From positions 1-43,394 of the forward strand of contig WGDB01000108.1 of assembly GCA_015493495.1 (NCBI GenBank): 43,394 nt of DNA, in the 5' to 3' direction. Numbering within the stretch: the stretch's first letter is position 1; every line of letters begins with the position of its first letter. The position numbers and the translations under genes are program-made. The notes beneath the pieces are model-generated. The model worked only from the letters and a program-made list of their open reading frames with translations. It was not told the origin of the DNA and did not search any database. The stretch comes from Helicobacteraceae bacterium. Lineage in GTDB: Bacteria; Campylobacterota; Campylobacteria; Campylobacterales; Sulfurimonadaceae. Positions 35,968 through 43,262 of the stretch are shown piece by piece.

Positions 35968-36051
35968 TTACAAGATTTTCTCAGCCCAACGGCTAAATGA
36001 GACTTCAACACTATCGAAGAACGCGTCTGCTTTTTTAATTATCTTTGCCAT
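35968..36051 (-). CDS. Micro-ORF 1 facing the S24 repressor, 27 aa
   Basis: The ATG at 36051 follows AAGGA at six bases. The peptide (MAKIIKKADAFFDSVEVSF and then SRWAEKIL) is short, basic at its start and amphipathic. It runs away from the S24 repressor gene, with about 150 bases of shared, operator-like sequence between them. It is coupled to micro-ORF 2. It is too short for domain recognition; the case rests on its ribosome binding site, its placement and the coupled partner. Confidence 0.5.
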   Translation of the reverse strand: MAKIIKKADAFFDSVEVSFSRWAEKIL

Positions 36052-36074
36052 CTGTCATCCTTTTTCGTTCTTAA

Positions 36075-36154
36075 TTAGACATATTCTAGGCTTAATTACT
36101 TTTTTTACTAATTTATATTGCAATTTGACATGTTATTTTGATAAAGTATGTCAA
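36075..36154. promoter_or_regulatory. Operator-like region between the repressor and micro-ORFs
   Basis: Three TT(A/G)GACAT-type half-sites occur: TTAGACAT at 36075-36082, TTGACAT at 36125-36131 and its inverse ATGTCAA at 36148-36154. The last two form a dyad with a 16-base spacer. The middle half-site doubles as a TTGACA -35-like hexamer. Such sites fit binding by a LexA/CI-type dimer, most simply the repressor encoded immediately to the right, and would control both directions. The remaining bases of the gap are AT-rich. Confidence 0.45.
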
Positions 36155-36203
36155 TCAATTAAGATAACAGTAATAAAAGTATATATAAAGAAAAGGGGCA
36201 GTT

Positions 36204-36866
36204 ATGAAAAGTTTCAGTGAGATCGTTGAAGAGATCAAAGACATCATCTCTTCAGATATTCCAGGGAAAAAAGTGTTTGACAAAGATGTTGCCAATGCAT
36301 TGGAGATCTCTCAGATGAATTTTGCAACAATGAAGAAGAGAGAGAAGATCCCTTATGAAGAGTTGTTGAACTTCTGTGCAAAACGCTCCATCGCAATAAA
36401 CTGGTTACTGTACGGTCAAAGTCCAGAATCTTTAGTTGAAGCGACCAACCAGTTTTACATGGTCCGTTATTTTGATGCGGTCAACGCTTCTGCAGGTGGT
36501 GGTGCAAATATAGAAGATGAGGCTTTTGACTCTTTAGCTATTGAACCTCACTTTTTAGCCACACTTGGTGGTGAAAGTGAACTCAAAAACATCGAAGCTA
36601 TTAATGTGACAGGTGACTCTATGGAACCAACATTTTTAAATGGCGATATTATATTTTTAAACCGTTCTAAGACGGATATCTCTCGTGGAGGTATTTTTGC
36701 CATACAAACTGAAGATATGCTCTTAGTTAAACGATTACAAAAGCGTATAGATGGTAAAATCGACATTATTTCAGACAATAAAGATTTCTACCTACCACAA
36801 ATAGCAGAACCGGGACAGATCAATGTCCTTGGACGTGTTGTTGGACGTTATGGTGGTGTAGAATAG
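36204..36866 (+). CDS. S24-family self-cleaving transcriptional repressor (LexA/CI-like)
   Basis: The 220-aa product has an N-terminal CI-type helix-turn-helix (about residues 20-65: KVFDKDVANALEISQMNFA, then ATMKKREKIPYEELL). A C-terminal S24 protease-like domain follows, with Ser139 in VTGDSMEP and Lys176 in LLVKRL. An Ala97-Gly98 pair in VNASAGGGA fits the autocleavage site. Such repressors lose function after DNA damage through RecA. The type is widely conserved in this phylum as a chromosomal regulator, not only in prophages. AAAAGGGG precedes the ATG. It is divergent from the two micro-ORFs and no prophage genes are near. Confidence 0.88.
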   Translation: MKSFSEIVEEIKDIISSDIPGKKVFDKDVANALEISQMNFATMKKREKIPYEELLNFCAKRSIAINWLLYGQSPESLVEATNQFYMVRYFDAVNASAGGGANIEDEAFDSLAIEPHFLATLGGESELKNIEAINVTGDSMEPTFLNGDIIFLNRSKTDISRGGIFAIQTEDMLLVKRLQKRIDGKIDIISDNKDFYLPQIAEPGQINVLGRVVGRYGGVE

Positions 36867-36916
36867 AGTGCCAAAAAAGGCCTCTCAATAGATAACACTT
36901 TATGTATTGGTGTTTT

Positions 36917-36942
36917 TACTCTTTTAAGAGTAGACTTTTTTA
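36917..36942 (+). terminator. Terminator-like palindrome after the repressor gene
   Basis: TACTCTTTTAAGAGTA is a perfect 16-base palindrome followed by GAC and a run of T. It fits a Rho-independent terminator for the repressor, although the stem is AT-rich. Confidence 0.45.
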
Positions 36943-36981
36943 CATAGATAATAGGCTATTGGTCTCATTAAGGAGATGCTT

Positions 36982-38499
36982 TTGCATCATAACTCTGTTT
37001 TCTTTTCTTTGGTTATCAAGGGGCTGTTTTTTACGCTTTTGTTCACAGCAGTTCATGCAGAGCAAACACCTCATGTTGACTTTAACCTCTCTATACCATC
37101 ACCATTGCTTCCTGCCGCAACAGTAGAATTAAAACCTTTCAAAGACCTCTCCACATTGGAGTCCAATAGCAGTAATAGTTTTTGTGTGACACCCGTCTAT
37201 CCTCATTTTGTAGAAGACCTTTACCGTTTTCCACAAGACATAGAGGTCTATGCTAAAAAAAATGCACTGACACATAAACGTCGTTACGCTATACAAAAAG
37301 CTTTTGATAGAAACTACTTCTCTGTATGGAGTTATAAGCGACCACCGGAAAAGGCATCTACAGCGCGTTGGCCGTTTCGTGTCTACACCAAAGGGTGTGC
37401 ATATGGTGAGAATCTTCAACTCATACAGCAGTCTTGGTATGATGAGATGTTAAAACAGGCGAACTTTAAACAGTTTGGCAAGGTAAGCCGTTATGGCATG
37501 ACCTTGCATTTCTCTTCGCTGCGTAACTTTCCAACCCATAAACCTCTTTTTAGAGATCCCAATCGTGCCGGTGAAGGTTTTCCTTTTGACTACCTGCAAA
37601 ACAGTGCGGTACATGCCAATGAGCCTGTTTTTATTTCACACTACTCCAAAGACAGGGCTTGGAGTTACGTCTATACCTCTTATGCATCAGGTTGGTTGCC
37701 AAGTTATACCATTGCCTATCTTAATAAAAAAGAGCGTAAAAAATGGAAAAAAGCAAAGCCTGTCTATTTATTAAAAGAGAAAGTGGCTTTAACAGATACT
37801 CAGGGACATTTTCTTTACTACTCTCGTATTGGAATGAGACTAAGCTTTATAAAGAAGAGAGGGCTTTACACTTACGCACGCGCTGTAGCACCAGGTGCTT
37901 TTAACAAACCTACCTTTGTCACTATACGATTTAAAAACAGTGATGTCACTACTAAGCCACTGTTAATAAACCAAAAAAACCTGACCAAGATCACACAGGG
38001 TGTCATGAAGAGTAATTATGGGTGGGGCGGTCTTTATGAAGAGCGTGACTGCTCCTCAACACTACGAGATATCTATACCCCTTTTGGTATTTGGGTTCCT
38101 CGTAACTCCAAACAGCAGTCTCGTGTAGGAAAGGTGATTTCACTGAAGGATTTAACACCTCAGCAAAAAGAGAAGAAGATCATTGCAAAAGCGATCCCTT
38201 TTGAGACCTTTTTACATCGAAAAGGTCACATCATGCTCTATCTTGGGACATACGAGGACAACATAATGATCTTGCACAACATGTGGGGGATCAAGACAGT
38301 TGATGACCAGGCAGAAGAGGGACGTGTTATCGTTGGAAAAGTAGTGATCAGTACACTTGACATAGGAAGTGAACAGCGTGGTTATGACTACAACAGTTCT
38401 CTGCTGCCAAGTCTTGATCGTATGAACATTTTTACCTATAAACCTGTCAAGAAAAAGCATAAAAAGCGTCGCAGACATAAGAAAAAAGCCAATGGCTAA
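36982..38499 (+). CDS. SH3/NlpC-P60 cell-wall hydrolase
   Basis: I choose the TTG at 36982: AAGGAG (36970-36975) is six bases before it, whereas the in-frame ATG at 36976 directly touches that site. The 505-aa product has a signal peptide ending VHAEQ, then SH3-like segments (about 200-330) and an NlpC/P60 domain with Cys357 in ERDCSS, His416 in KGHIMLYLG and His432 (LHNMWG). These enzymes cleave stem peptides in peptidoglycan. The tail is strongly basic (KKKHKKRRRHKKK). It is flanked by stems on both sides, so it is its own transcript. Confidence 0.85.
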   Translation: MHHNSVFFSLVIKGLFFTLLFTAVHAEQTPHVDFNLSIPSPLLPAATVELKPFKDLSTLESNSSNSFCVTPVYPHFVEDLYRFPQDIEVYAKKNALTHKRRYAIQKAFDRNYFSVWSYKRPPEKASTARWPFRVYTKGCAYGENLQLIQQSWYDEMLKQANFKQFGKVSRYGMTLHFSSLRNFPTHKPLFRDPNRAGEGFPFDYLQNSAVHANEPVFISHYSKDRAWSYVYTSYASGWLPSYTIAYLNKKERKKWKKAKPVYLLKEKVALTDTQGHFLYYSRIGMRLSFIKKRGLYTYARAVAPGAFNKPTFVTIRFKNSDVTTKPLLINQKNLTKITQGVMKSNYGWGGLYEERDCSSTLRDIYTPFGIWVPRNSKQQSRVGKVISLKDLTPQQKEKKIIAKAIPFETFLHRKGHIMLYLGTYEDNIMILHNMWGIKTVDDQAEEGRVIVGKVVISTLDIGSEQRGYDYNSSLLPSLDRMNIFTYKPVKKKHKKRRRHKKKANG

Positions 38500-38518
38500 T
38501 CCTGATGCAGGCATAGTA

Positions 38519-38538
38519 GATACTTCACTGGAAGTATC
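38519..38538 (+). terminator. Hairpin after the NlpC/P60 gene
   Basis: GATACTTC-ACTG-GAAGTATC is a perfect eight-pair stem twenty bases after the stop of the wall hydrolase gene. Only a weak T-run follows, so it may be a partial terminator or an RNA-end stabiliser. Confidence 0.45.
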
Positions 38539-38583
38539 CTTCAGCTACAATACAAACATTCTCTCAAACAAGGTAATACTATA

Positions 38584-39111
38584 ATGGACATTTTTATAAC
38601 GATCATCAGCTGGATCGGAGGCTTTGCTCTTTTTGGACTTATTGGACTCATATTTGTATTTTCAAGCACCGCACACAAACATCCTGGTGAATCAAGTGCA
38701 GACATTCTCTCTTTAGCCAGTTTGGCTTTGATATTGTGGCTACTTTGGATGGGTGCCTCTTCCATCTTTCATATGGCAGGATCAGCAGCCGATACCTATC
38801 TCAATGAAGCGCAGCCATCGTCTTCAGTTTCACATCCGGCAGTAACAGGATCGGATAAGGAAATAGTAACGGACACTGCAGATCAAAGCGAGCAGAAAGA
38901 GGACCTTAGAATGCAGATCTTGTTTATATTGGCAACCATACCTTTTCTGATTTGGATTTTTACACCGTCTACCCGACAAGATACAAGGAGAGATCTTATT
39001 AGGAAAAAGGTCATGGCAAGTATGGCTCTTGAAAAAGGTGAATACGGAACAAGACCGTGGAATCCGGACTGGAAGCCTGAAGATGATCACTCCGAAAATG
39101 ATGAAAAGTAA
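38584..39111 (+). CDS. Paralogous membrane protein A of a tandem pair
   Basis: The 175-aa product has helices at about residues 5-28, 42-62 and 108-125, a hydrophilic Ser/Glu-rich middle (about 70-105) and a C-terminal motif GTRPWNPDWKPEDD. It shares its first residues (MD-x-FITIISWI-x-GF) and its end (RPW-x-x-DW) with the next gene, and the first bases of both genes are very similar, so the two arose by tandem duplication. No family is recognised. A hydrophobic N-terminus without a clear cleavage site suggests a membrane anchor. Confidence 0.75.
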   Translation: MDIFITIISWIGGFALFGLIGLIFVFSSTAHKHPGESSADILSLASLALILWLLWMGASSIFHMAGSAADTYLNEAQPSSSVSHPAVTGSDKEIVTDTADQSEQKEDLRMQILFILATIPFLIWIFTPSTRQDTRRDLIRKKVMASMALEKGEYGTRPWNPDWKPEDDHSENDEK

Positions 39112-39223
39112 AGCAAAGCTTTATCTTTCGCAAGCCTGTAAATAATCTATCAACAATGCAGGCCCCACCCCTTTTAACAGCACTCTTTAGATAGACAACA
39201 TCACTTTTTACATAGGACTTTCA

Positions 39224-39715
39224 ATGGACACATTTATAACAATCATCAGCTGGATCGCCGGCTTTTTTCTTAGTTTTATATTACTCCTGAGTTTTCTGTT
39301 TTCATCAGCAGGTGCGGCACAGACTAACAAGTTAGACCTGAAAATCATCTCTTGGATCTCCATACTGTTATTTATATGGCTTGTCTGGAGTGGTGTCTCA
39401 TCTCTGTCTGTTTCAGATGAAGCCAATACTGCTGTAACCACTGCTCAGAGTGCTTCACTGCCAGAGACAAAAACGGCAGTGAGTACTGTTTTAGAAAACA
39501 CAATGGTTATGAATGGTTTATACGTTCTATTTGTTTTTGCAACACTTGCCTTTTTTTCTTGGCTCTTTACACCCTCAATAAGTAAAAAAAGCGGTAAAGA
39601 TATGGTAAGAAAAAAGTTTATAGCAACTGCAATACTTCAAGAAGATGAGGCAGGTCGAAAACCCTGGGATAAGGACTGGAATCCTGACACGACACCCGAA
39701 GGTGATACAAAGTAG
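39224..39715 (+). CDS. Paralogous membrane protein B of a tandem pair
   Basis: The 163-aa product repeats the layout of the previous gene: helices at about 5-28, 41-60 and 100-118, and a C-terminal segment GRKPWDKDWNPDT. Residues outside the two ends are diverged, so the duplication is not recent or has been selected apart. The 112-base gap holds a GCCTG/CAGGC inverted pair (loop about 20). AGGACTTTC lies before the ATG. The function is unknown. Confidence 0.75.
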   Translation: MDTFITIISWIAGFFLSFILLLSFLFSSAGAAQTNKLDLKIISWISILLFIWLVWSGVSSLSVSDEANTAVTTAQSASLPETKTAVSTVLENTMVMNGLYVLFVFATLAFFSWLFTPSISKKSGKDMVRKKFIATAILQEDEAGRKPWDKDWNPDTTPEGDTK

Positions 39716-39827
39716 TGTTTGGTGCAAACCTACGGATAAATATATGATCTTTTAAAGAAAATCAAGATTTTTCCTGTAACCAATAGCTGAATATACACAT
39801 CCTTTGTTATATGGTTCTGCTCACATT

Positions 39828-39928
39828 GGACATCTCACCAAAGATACTGGTAGTAAGTGAGACATCCATTTTTACCTTTTAAACCAATCTTCACACAATC
39901 TTGACAAACACCTCATAAACTCTATTTT
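39828..39928 (+). promoter_or_regulatory. Promoter and upstream dyad of the redox cluster
   Basis: TTGACA (39901-39906) and TATTTT (39923-39928) are separated by 16 bases, an unusually complete sigma-70 promoter for this organism. About 33 bases upstream, GGACATCTCAC (39828-39838) faces GTGAGACATCC (39857-39867) across an 18-base spacer, with nine of eleven bases pairing; GACATC is also present as a direct repeat about 32 bases (three helical turns) apart. This fits an activator or repressor site. The cluster encodes its own response regulator, which is one candidate to bind here. Confidence 0.5.
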
Positions 39929-39951
39929 GAAACTAATAAATGGAGAATACA

Positions 39952-41085
39952 ATGAAAAAGATATTAAACATAGCGGTTGCTTCAGCGACTACTTTAATGA
40001 TCATAGGGTGTAGTGACACTTATGATTCTGATGAAAAAACATATACGTCACAAACAGCAAAGAGTATGGGTTCTCTTCAAAGAGAAGTGGGTTATCTAAC
40101 AGATGCTACAGATGAGATGTCACTTTATACTTTTGATAAAGATACACTCTTCCCAACTACAACGAACTGCGATGCAGATTGTCAAAAGATCTGGCCTATC
40201 TTTACAGGTTCAAACACTGAAAACACAGACATAATGGTTTTTGATACAAACACAAGTCATTTAGCATATAGACAACATCCTATGTACTTCTTTAAAAATG
40301 ATACAACTATTGGTGATGTAAATGGAGACAATATAAAAGGTGTTTGGCATCTCATTTATGCTCCTACAGGCACTAACGATACTCAGACCAAGTTTTCTAG
40401 TGCTGCGAACAGTATGACTCAAACATATTTAACGGGGAAAGACGGTATGGCTCTTTATACATTTGACAAGGATGGTGATGATGAAAGTATTTGTTATGGT
40501 ATCCCTGATGCAAAGCCGTTAGGAAGTTGTGAAGCCAGATGGCCAGTGTATTATAGTGCAGATTTGAGTGGGCTCCCTGCAGGAACTACTGCCTCAGACT
40601 TTGCAACTATAGACAGAAATCTGACAAAAGCACTGAAAGATGACAATGGTGATGTGTTAGCAACAAAACAGACAACTTATAAGGGTCAACCTCTTTACTA
40701 CTGGTTTAAAGATGCAAAAGCAGGAGATACGACTGGTGACTGGGTAGGTGGTGTTTGGCACTTAATCGAACTCTCAGCTCAGAAAACTTCAACAATAACA
40801 CCTTCCCCATATACCCAAGAAGCTGCTGCTGCAGGTAAAGCGATCTTTACCGACCCTGCAAAATGTTCAAGCTGTCATGGTGCAGATGGGCAGACTAAAC
40901 CACTTGGAGTTGATAATATAATCGCAAAATATGGTGATGCCGCTCTAATAGAGCAAAAACTAAGAGATATGAGAGACAATGGCAACCCCAATAACCGTAA
41001 CTCAGCTATGGTCAATGTGGCAAGTGGTTTATCAGATACAGCTATCACAAACCTTAGTGCTTTTGTAGCTACTTTAAAAAAGTAA
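39952..41085 (+). CDS. Lipoprotein with two COG4315-like domains fused to cytochrome c
   Basis: I start at MKKILN (39952) with GGAG in front; an ATG four codons upstream is closer to the predicted transcript start and less likely. The lipobox is IIGC (Cys20). Two COG4315 (secreted repeat of unknown function) domains follow: YLTDATDEMSLYTFDKD and YLTGKDGMALYTFDKDGDD, each with a Cys pair near C-x-x-x-W/C-x-x-R-W and a GVWHLI end. A C-terminal cytochrome c domain binds haem via CSSCH (residues 305-309), with Met353 as possible sixth ligand. It sits on the outer side of a membrane and could pass electrons. The fusion is unusual; the substrate is unknown. Confidence 0.82.
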   Translation: MKKILNIAVASATTLMIIGCSDTYDSDEKTYTSQTAKSMGSLQREVGYLTDATDEMSLYTFDKDTLFPTTTNCDADCQKIWPIFTGSNTENTDIMVFDTNTSHLAYRQHPMYFFKNDTTIGDVNGDNIKGVWHLIYAPTGTNDTQTKFSSAANSMTQTYLTGKDGMALYTFDKDGDDESICYGIPDAKPLGSCEARWPVYYSADLSGLPAGTTASDFATIDRNLTKALKDDNGDVLATKQTTYKGQPLYYWFKDAKAGDTTGDWVGGVWHLIELSAQKTSTITPSPYTQEAAAAGKAIFTDPAKCSSCHGADGQTKPLGVDNIIAKYGDAALIEQKLRDMRDNGNPNNRNSAMVNVASGLSDTAITNLSAFVATLKK

Positions 41086-41091
41086 AACAAG

Positions 41092-41841
41092 ATGAAAAAG
41101 CAACTACTTCTTATTGCTGCTATCGCCCTTCTTGATAAAGGGCTGATGGCATTTGAAGCGGGACAATTGAGTTTAGATACACCTAATGTACTTAATAAAA
41201 GTGAAGGTTCTCTCGCAATTCGTCATCGTTTTTTTGGTGAGATGAGTGACTATGATAAATTTCTTGGTACTGATGATGGTGGCAATATGCACTTTATTCT
41301 TAAGTATGCGATTCTTGATAACTTAGTCATTGGAGTTGACCATACAAGAGATGAGAGCGCTTATGGTGCTGGAGTCGAGTATTCACACGATTTCAAGTGG
41401 ATTAAAGCGGGTGCAAGAGTAAATGGTTTTCGATTGAACAAAGGCTTGGATGTGTATGATTACAGCTACCAGGCTATAGTATCACTGCAAACACCAAACT
41501 ACTTTGAACACATAAACTTCACCGCGAATACAGGCTACGATGCTTACTACCAACATTATATAGCAGGTTTTGGAGTAGATGTAAATGCTGAGAACTTTCT
41601 CTCCTTTTTAACATTTACAGAACGTTTGTCTCTACTGGCAGAATACTATCCGCAAGTAGATAAGGTTACGGGAATTTCACAAGAGTATGACGCTTATGCC
41701 TTTGGTATAAAGTACCAGACGTATGGTCACCACTTTGAGATCATGGCTACAAACTCGACAAATATGGACCCTAGAACGATGTCTTTAGGGACTAATAGTG
41801 ACAAGTTGCATCTTGGTTTCAATATAAATAGAAAATTTTAA
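41092..41841 (+). CDS. Outer-membrane beta-barrel protein (DUF5777-like)
   Basis: The 249-aa product has a signal peptide (MKKQLLLIAAIALLDKGLMA) and an alternating beta pattern ending GFNINRKF with a terminal Phe, typical of an outer-membrane barrel. Conserved RHRFFGE near residue 45 resembles the DUF5777 family often found beside periplasmic cytochromes; I rank that as a likeness only. It is six bases after the cytochrome fusion and 12 bases before the P460 gene, so it is within the same operon. It may serve as an outer-membrane partner of the haem lipoprotein. Confidence 0.75.
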   Translation: MKKQLLLIAAIALLDKGLMAFEAGQLSLDTPNVLNKSEGSLAIRHRFFGEMSDYDKFLGTDDGGNMHFILKYAILDNLVIGVDHTRDESAYGAGVEYSHDFKWIKAGARVNGFRLNKGLDVYDYSYQAIVSLQTPNYFEHINFTANTGYDAYYQHYIAGFGVDVNAENFLSFLTFTERLSLLAEYYPQVDKVTGISQEYDAYAFGIKYQTYGHHFEIMATNSTNMDPRTMSLGTNSDKLHLGFNINRKF

Positions 41842-41852
41842 TCGGAGTAAAT

Positions 41853-42377
41853 ATGAAAACATTCATTATCATTAGTTTATTAGCAGCCTCACTCTTTGCG
41901 GATCATATGCATAGGGATTATGATACAAAACTACCTCAACTCAAAATGCCAGATAACAACTTGACATTTCAGATGATAGAGGGCTATAGAGACTACAAGA
42001 TAGTTGCCACACATTTTAGGACAGACAAAAAAGAACTACGTTATATCTTAGCAAATCCGATAGGGTATAATGCTTTAAAGTCAAAAGCAAAGGTGATGCC
42101 AGAGGGCAGTAAAATCGTAAAAATCGGCTGGTCTGTTAAAAAAATGCCCCTCTTTTCAGTCGCACTGGAAGCTGATAAAATTCAAAGAATAGAGTACATG
42201 ATCAAGGACTCTAAAAACTTTGATGCAAATGGAGACAACTGGGGTTATGCGAGGTTTATCAAAAAAGGAGACAAGTTTATGAGTTGGCAAAAGGGAACAC
42301 AAGGTTGTATTAGTTGTCATGCTACAGCAAAAGAGAGTGACTTCCTCTTCACTAGCTTGCAGTCGACTTTTAAATAG
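41853..42377 (+). CDS. Cytochrome P460-like haem protein
   Basis: The 174-aa product has a signal peptide (MKTFIIISLLAASLFA) and a haem c site CISCH at residues 152-156, near the C-terminus, which is the layout of the cytochrome P460/c'-beta family. The N-terminal region carries RDYKIV, YILANPIGYNAL and a WSVKK segment that fit the family fold. Family members oxidise hydroxylamine or bind nitric oxide; no other nitrogen-oxidation gene is here. Its stop directly abuts the response-regulator ATG (42378), so they are coupled. Confidence 0.8.
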   Translation: MKTFIIISLLAASLFADHMHRDYDTKLPQLKMPDNNLTFQMIEGYRDYKIVATHFRTDKKELRYILANPIGYNALKSKAKVMPEGSKIVKIGWSVKKMPLFSVALEADKIQRIEYMIKDSKNFDANGDNWGYARFIKKGDKFMSWQKGTQGCISCHATAKESDFLFTSLQSTFK

Positions 42378-43061
42378 ATGAAACATAAAATATTAATCGT
42401 TGAAGATGAAAGAGACATAGTAAACCTGATAATAAATCGTTTAGACAAAGAGAAGTATGATGTTACAGTAGCATTAAAGGGAGATGAAGCTCTTGCCTTA
42501 GTGAAAACTCAAGAGTTTGACTTAGTCTCGCTTGACATTATGCTCCCTAAGGTTGATGGCTTAACGATTTGTAAGGAACTCCGTCAAGCAAATAAAAAAA
42601 CGCTCATAATAATTGTGAGTGCTTTGGATCTGGACGAGAGTAGAGTTAATGCTTATAGTTTAGGGGCTGATGACTACATATCAAAACCTTTTTCTCCCAA
42701 GATACTCGCTCTAAAAATTGCATCTCTCCTTCAAAGACGATTTGAAATGGCAAATCTAAATATGCAATACAAAAAAATTGTACAACATGACGCCCCTTTG
42801 CAAAGATTTTTTATAAACAGTATACACTTACCCTTGACACCTAGTGAGTATATGATTTTTCAAACACTGTTTAGCAATCCTATAAAAATATTTTCAAAAG
42901 ATGAGTTGTCTCAAATACTCTACAATGAAGACCTTGGAAATATAGATAGAGAGGGAGTAAGAACACATATATACACCTTGCGAAAAAAAATATCGAATTT
43001 TACTGATAAAGAGATTATTAAAACGGTGAGGGGTACAGGTTTTACTCTCTATGAAAACTAA
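42378..43061 (+). CDS. OmpR/PhoB-family response regulator
   Basis: The 227-aa protein has a receiver domain (acidic pocket Glu9-Asp10-Glu11, phospho-acceptor Asp53 in SLDIMLP, Lys near 105 in SKPFSP) and a winged-helix DNA-binding domain (LTPSEYMIFQTL, then REGVRTHIYTLRKKI). It starts directly at the end of the P460 gene. No histidine kinase follows within the window; the next gene is a lipoprotein after a terminator-like stem, so the regulator is an orphan here. It probably controls its own operon through the upstream dyad, which is inference. Confidence 0.9.
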   Translation: MKHKILIVEDERDIVNLIINRLDKEKYDVTVALKGDEALALVKTQEFDLVSLDIMLPKVDGLTICKELRQANKKTLIIIVSALDLDESRVNAYSLGADDYISKPFSPKILALKIASLLQRRFEMANLNMQYKKIVQHDAPLQRFFINSIHLPLTPSEYMIFQTLFSNPIKIFSKDELSQILYNEDLGNIDREGVRTHIYTLRKKISNFTDKEIIKTVRGTGFTLYEN

Positions 43062-43190
43062 GGTAGAAGTAAGTCTTCAATATAAAGTATTTTCGTTAGT
43101 ACCGCTTATGTGTTAATCAGATGAAAATATATAAGAAAAATTTCATCTACTGAAAAACTCAAACTATTTGGACAAGTAATAAATGAAAGA

Positions 43191-43218
43191 CAAGGTGCTT
43201 TTTCACCCTTGACTTTTT
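43191..43218 (+). terminator. Terminator-like hairpin after the response regulator
   Basis: CAAGGTG-CTTTTT-CACCCTTG forms an imperfect stem followed by ACTTTTT. A second, weaker dyad, GATGAAA/TTTCATC, lies at 43120-43147. The rest of the 200-base gap is AT-rich and holds no gene I can support; a TATTATAA stretch near 43219-43226 could be the -10 of the next gene. Confidence 0.45.
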
Positions 43219-43262
43219 ATATTATAACGTCTCTAAAAAAATAATCAAAAAAGGAAATCAAA

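Noticed and set aside
36902-37126. Plus-strand 74-codon frame before the NlpC/P60 gene
   Set aside because: It runs over the terminator palindrome and into another frame of the hydrolase gene, with no domain.
39820-39882. 20-codon minus-strand frame starting MDVSLTT with an AAAAGG site
   Set aside because: It is explained by the GGACATCTCAC dyad in the promoter region and has no partner or conservation cue.
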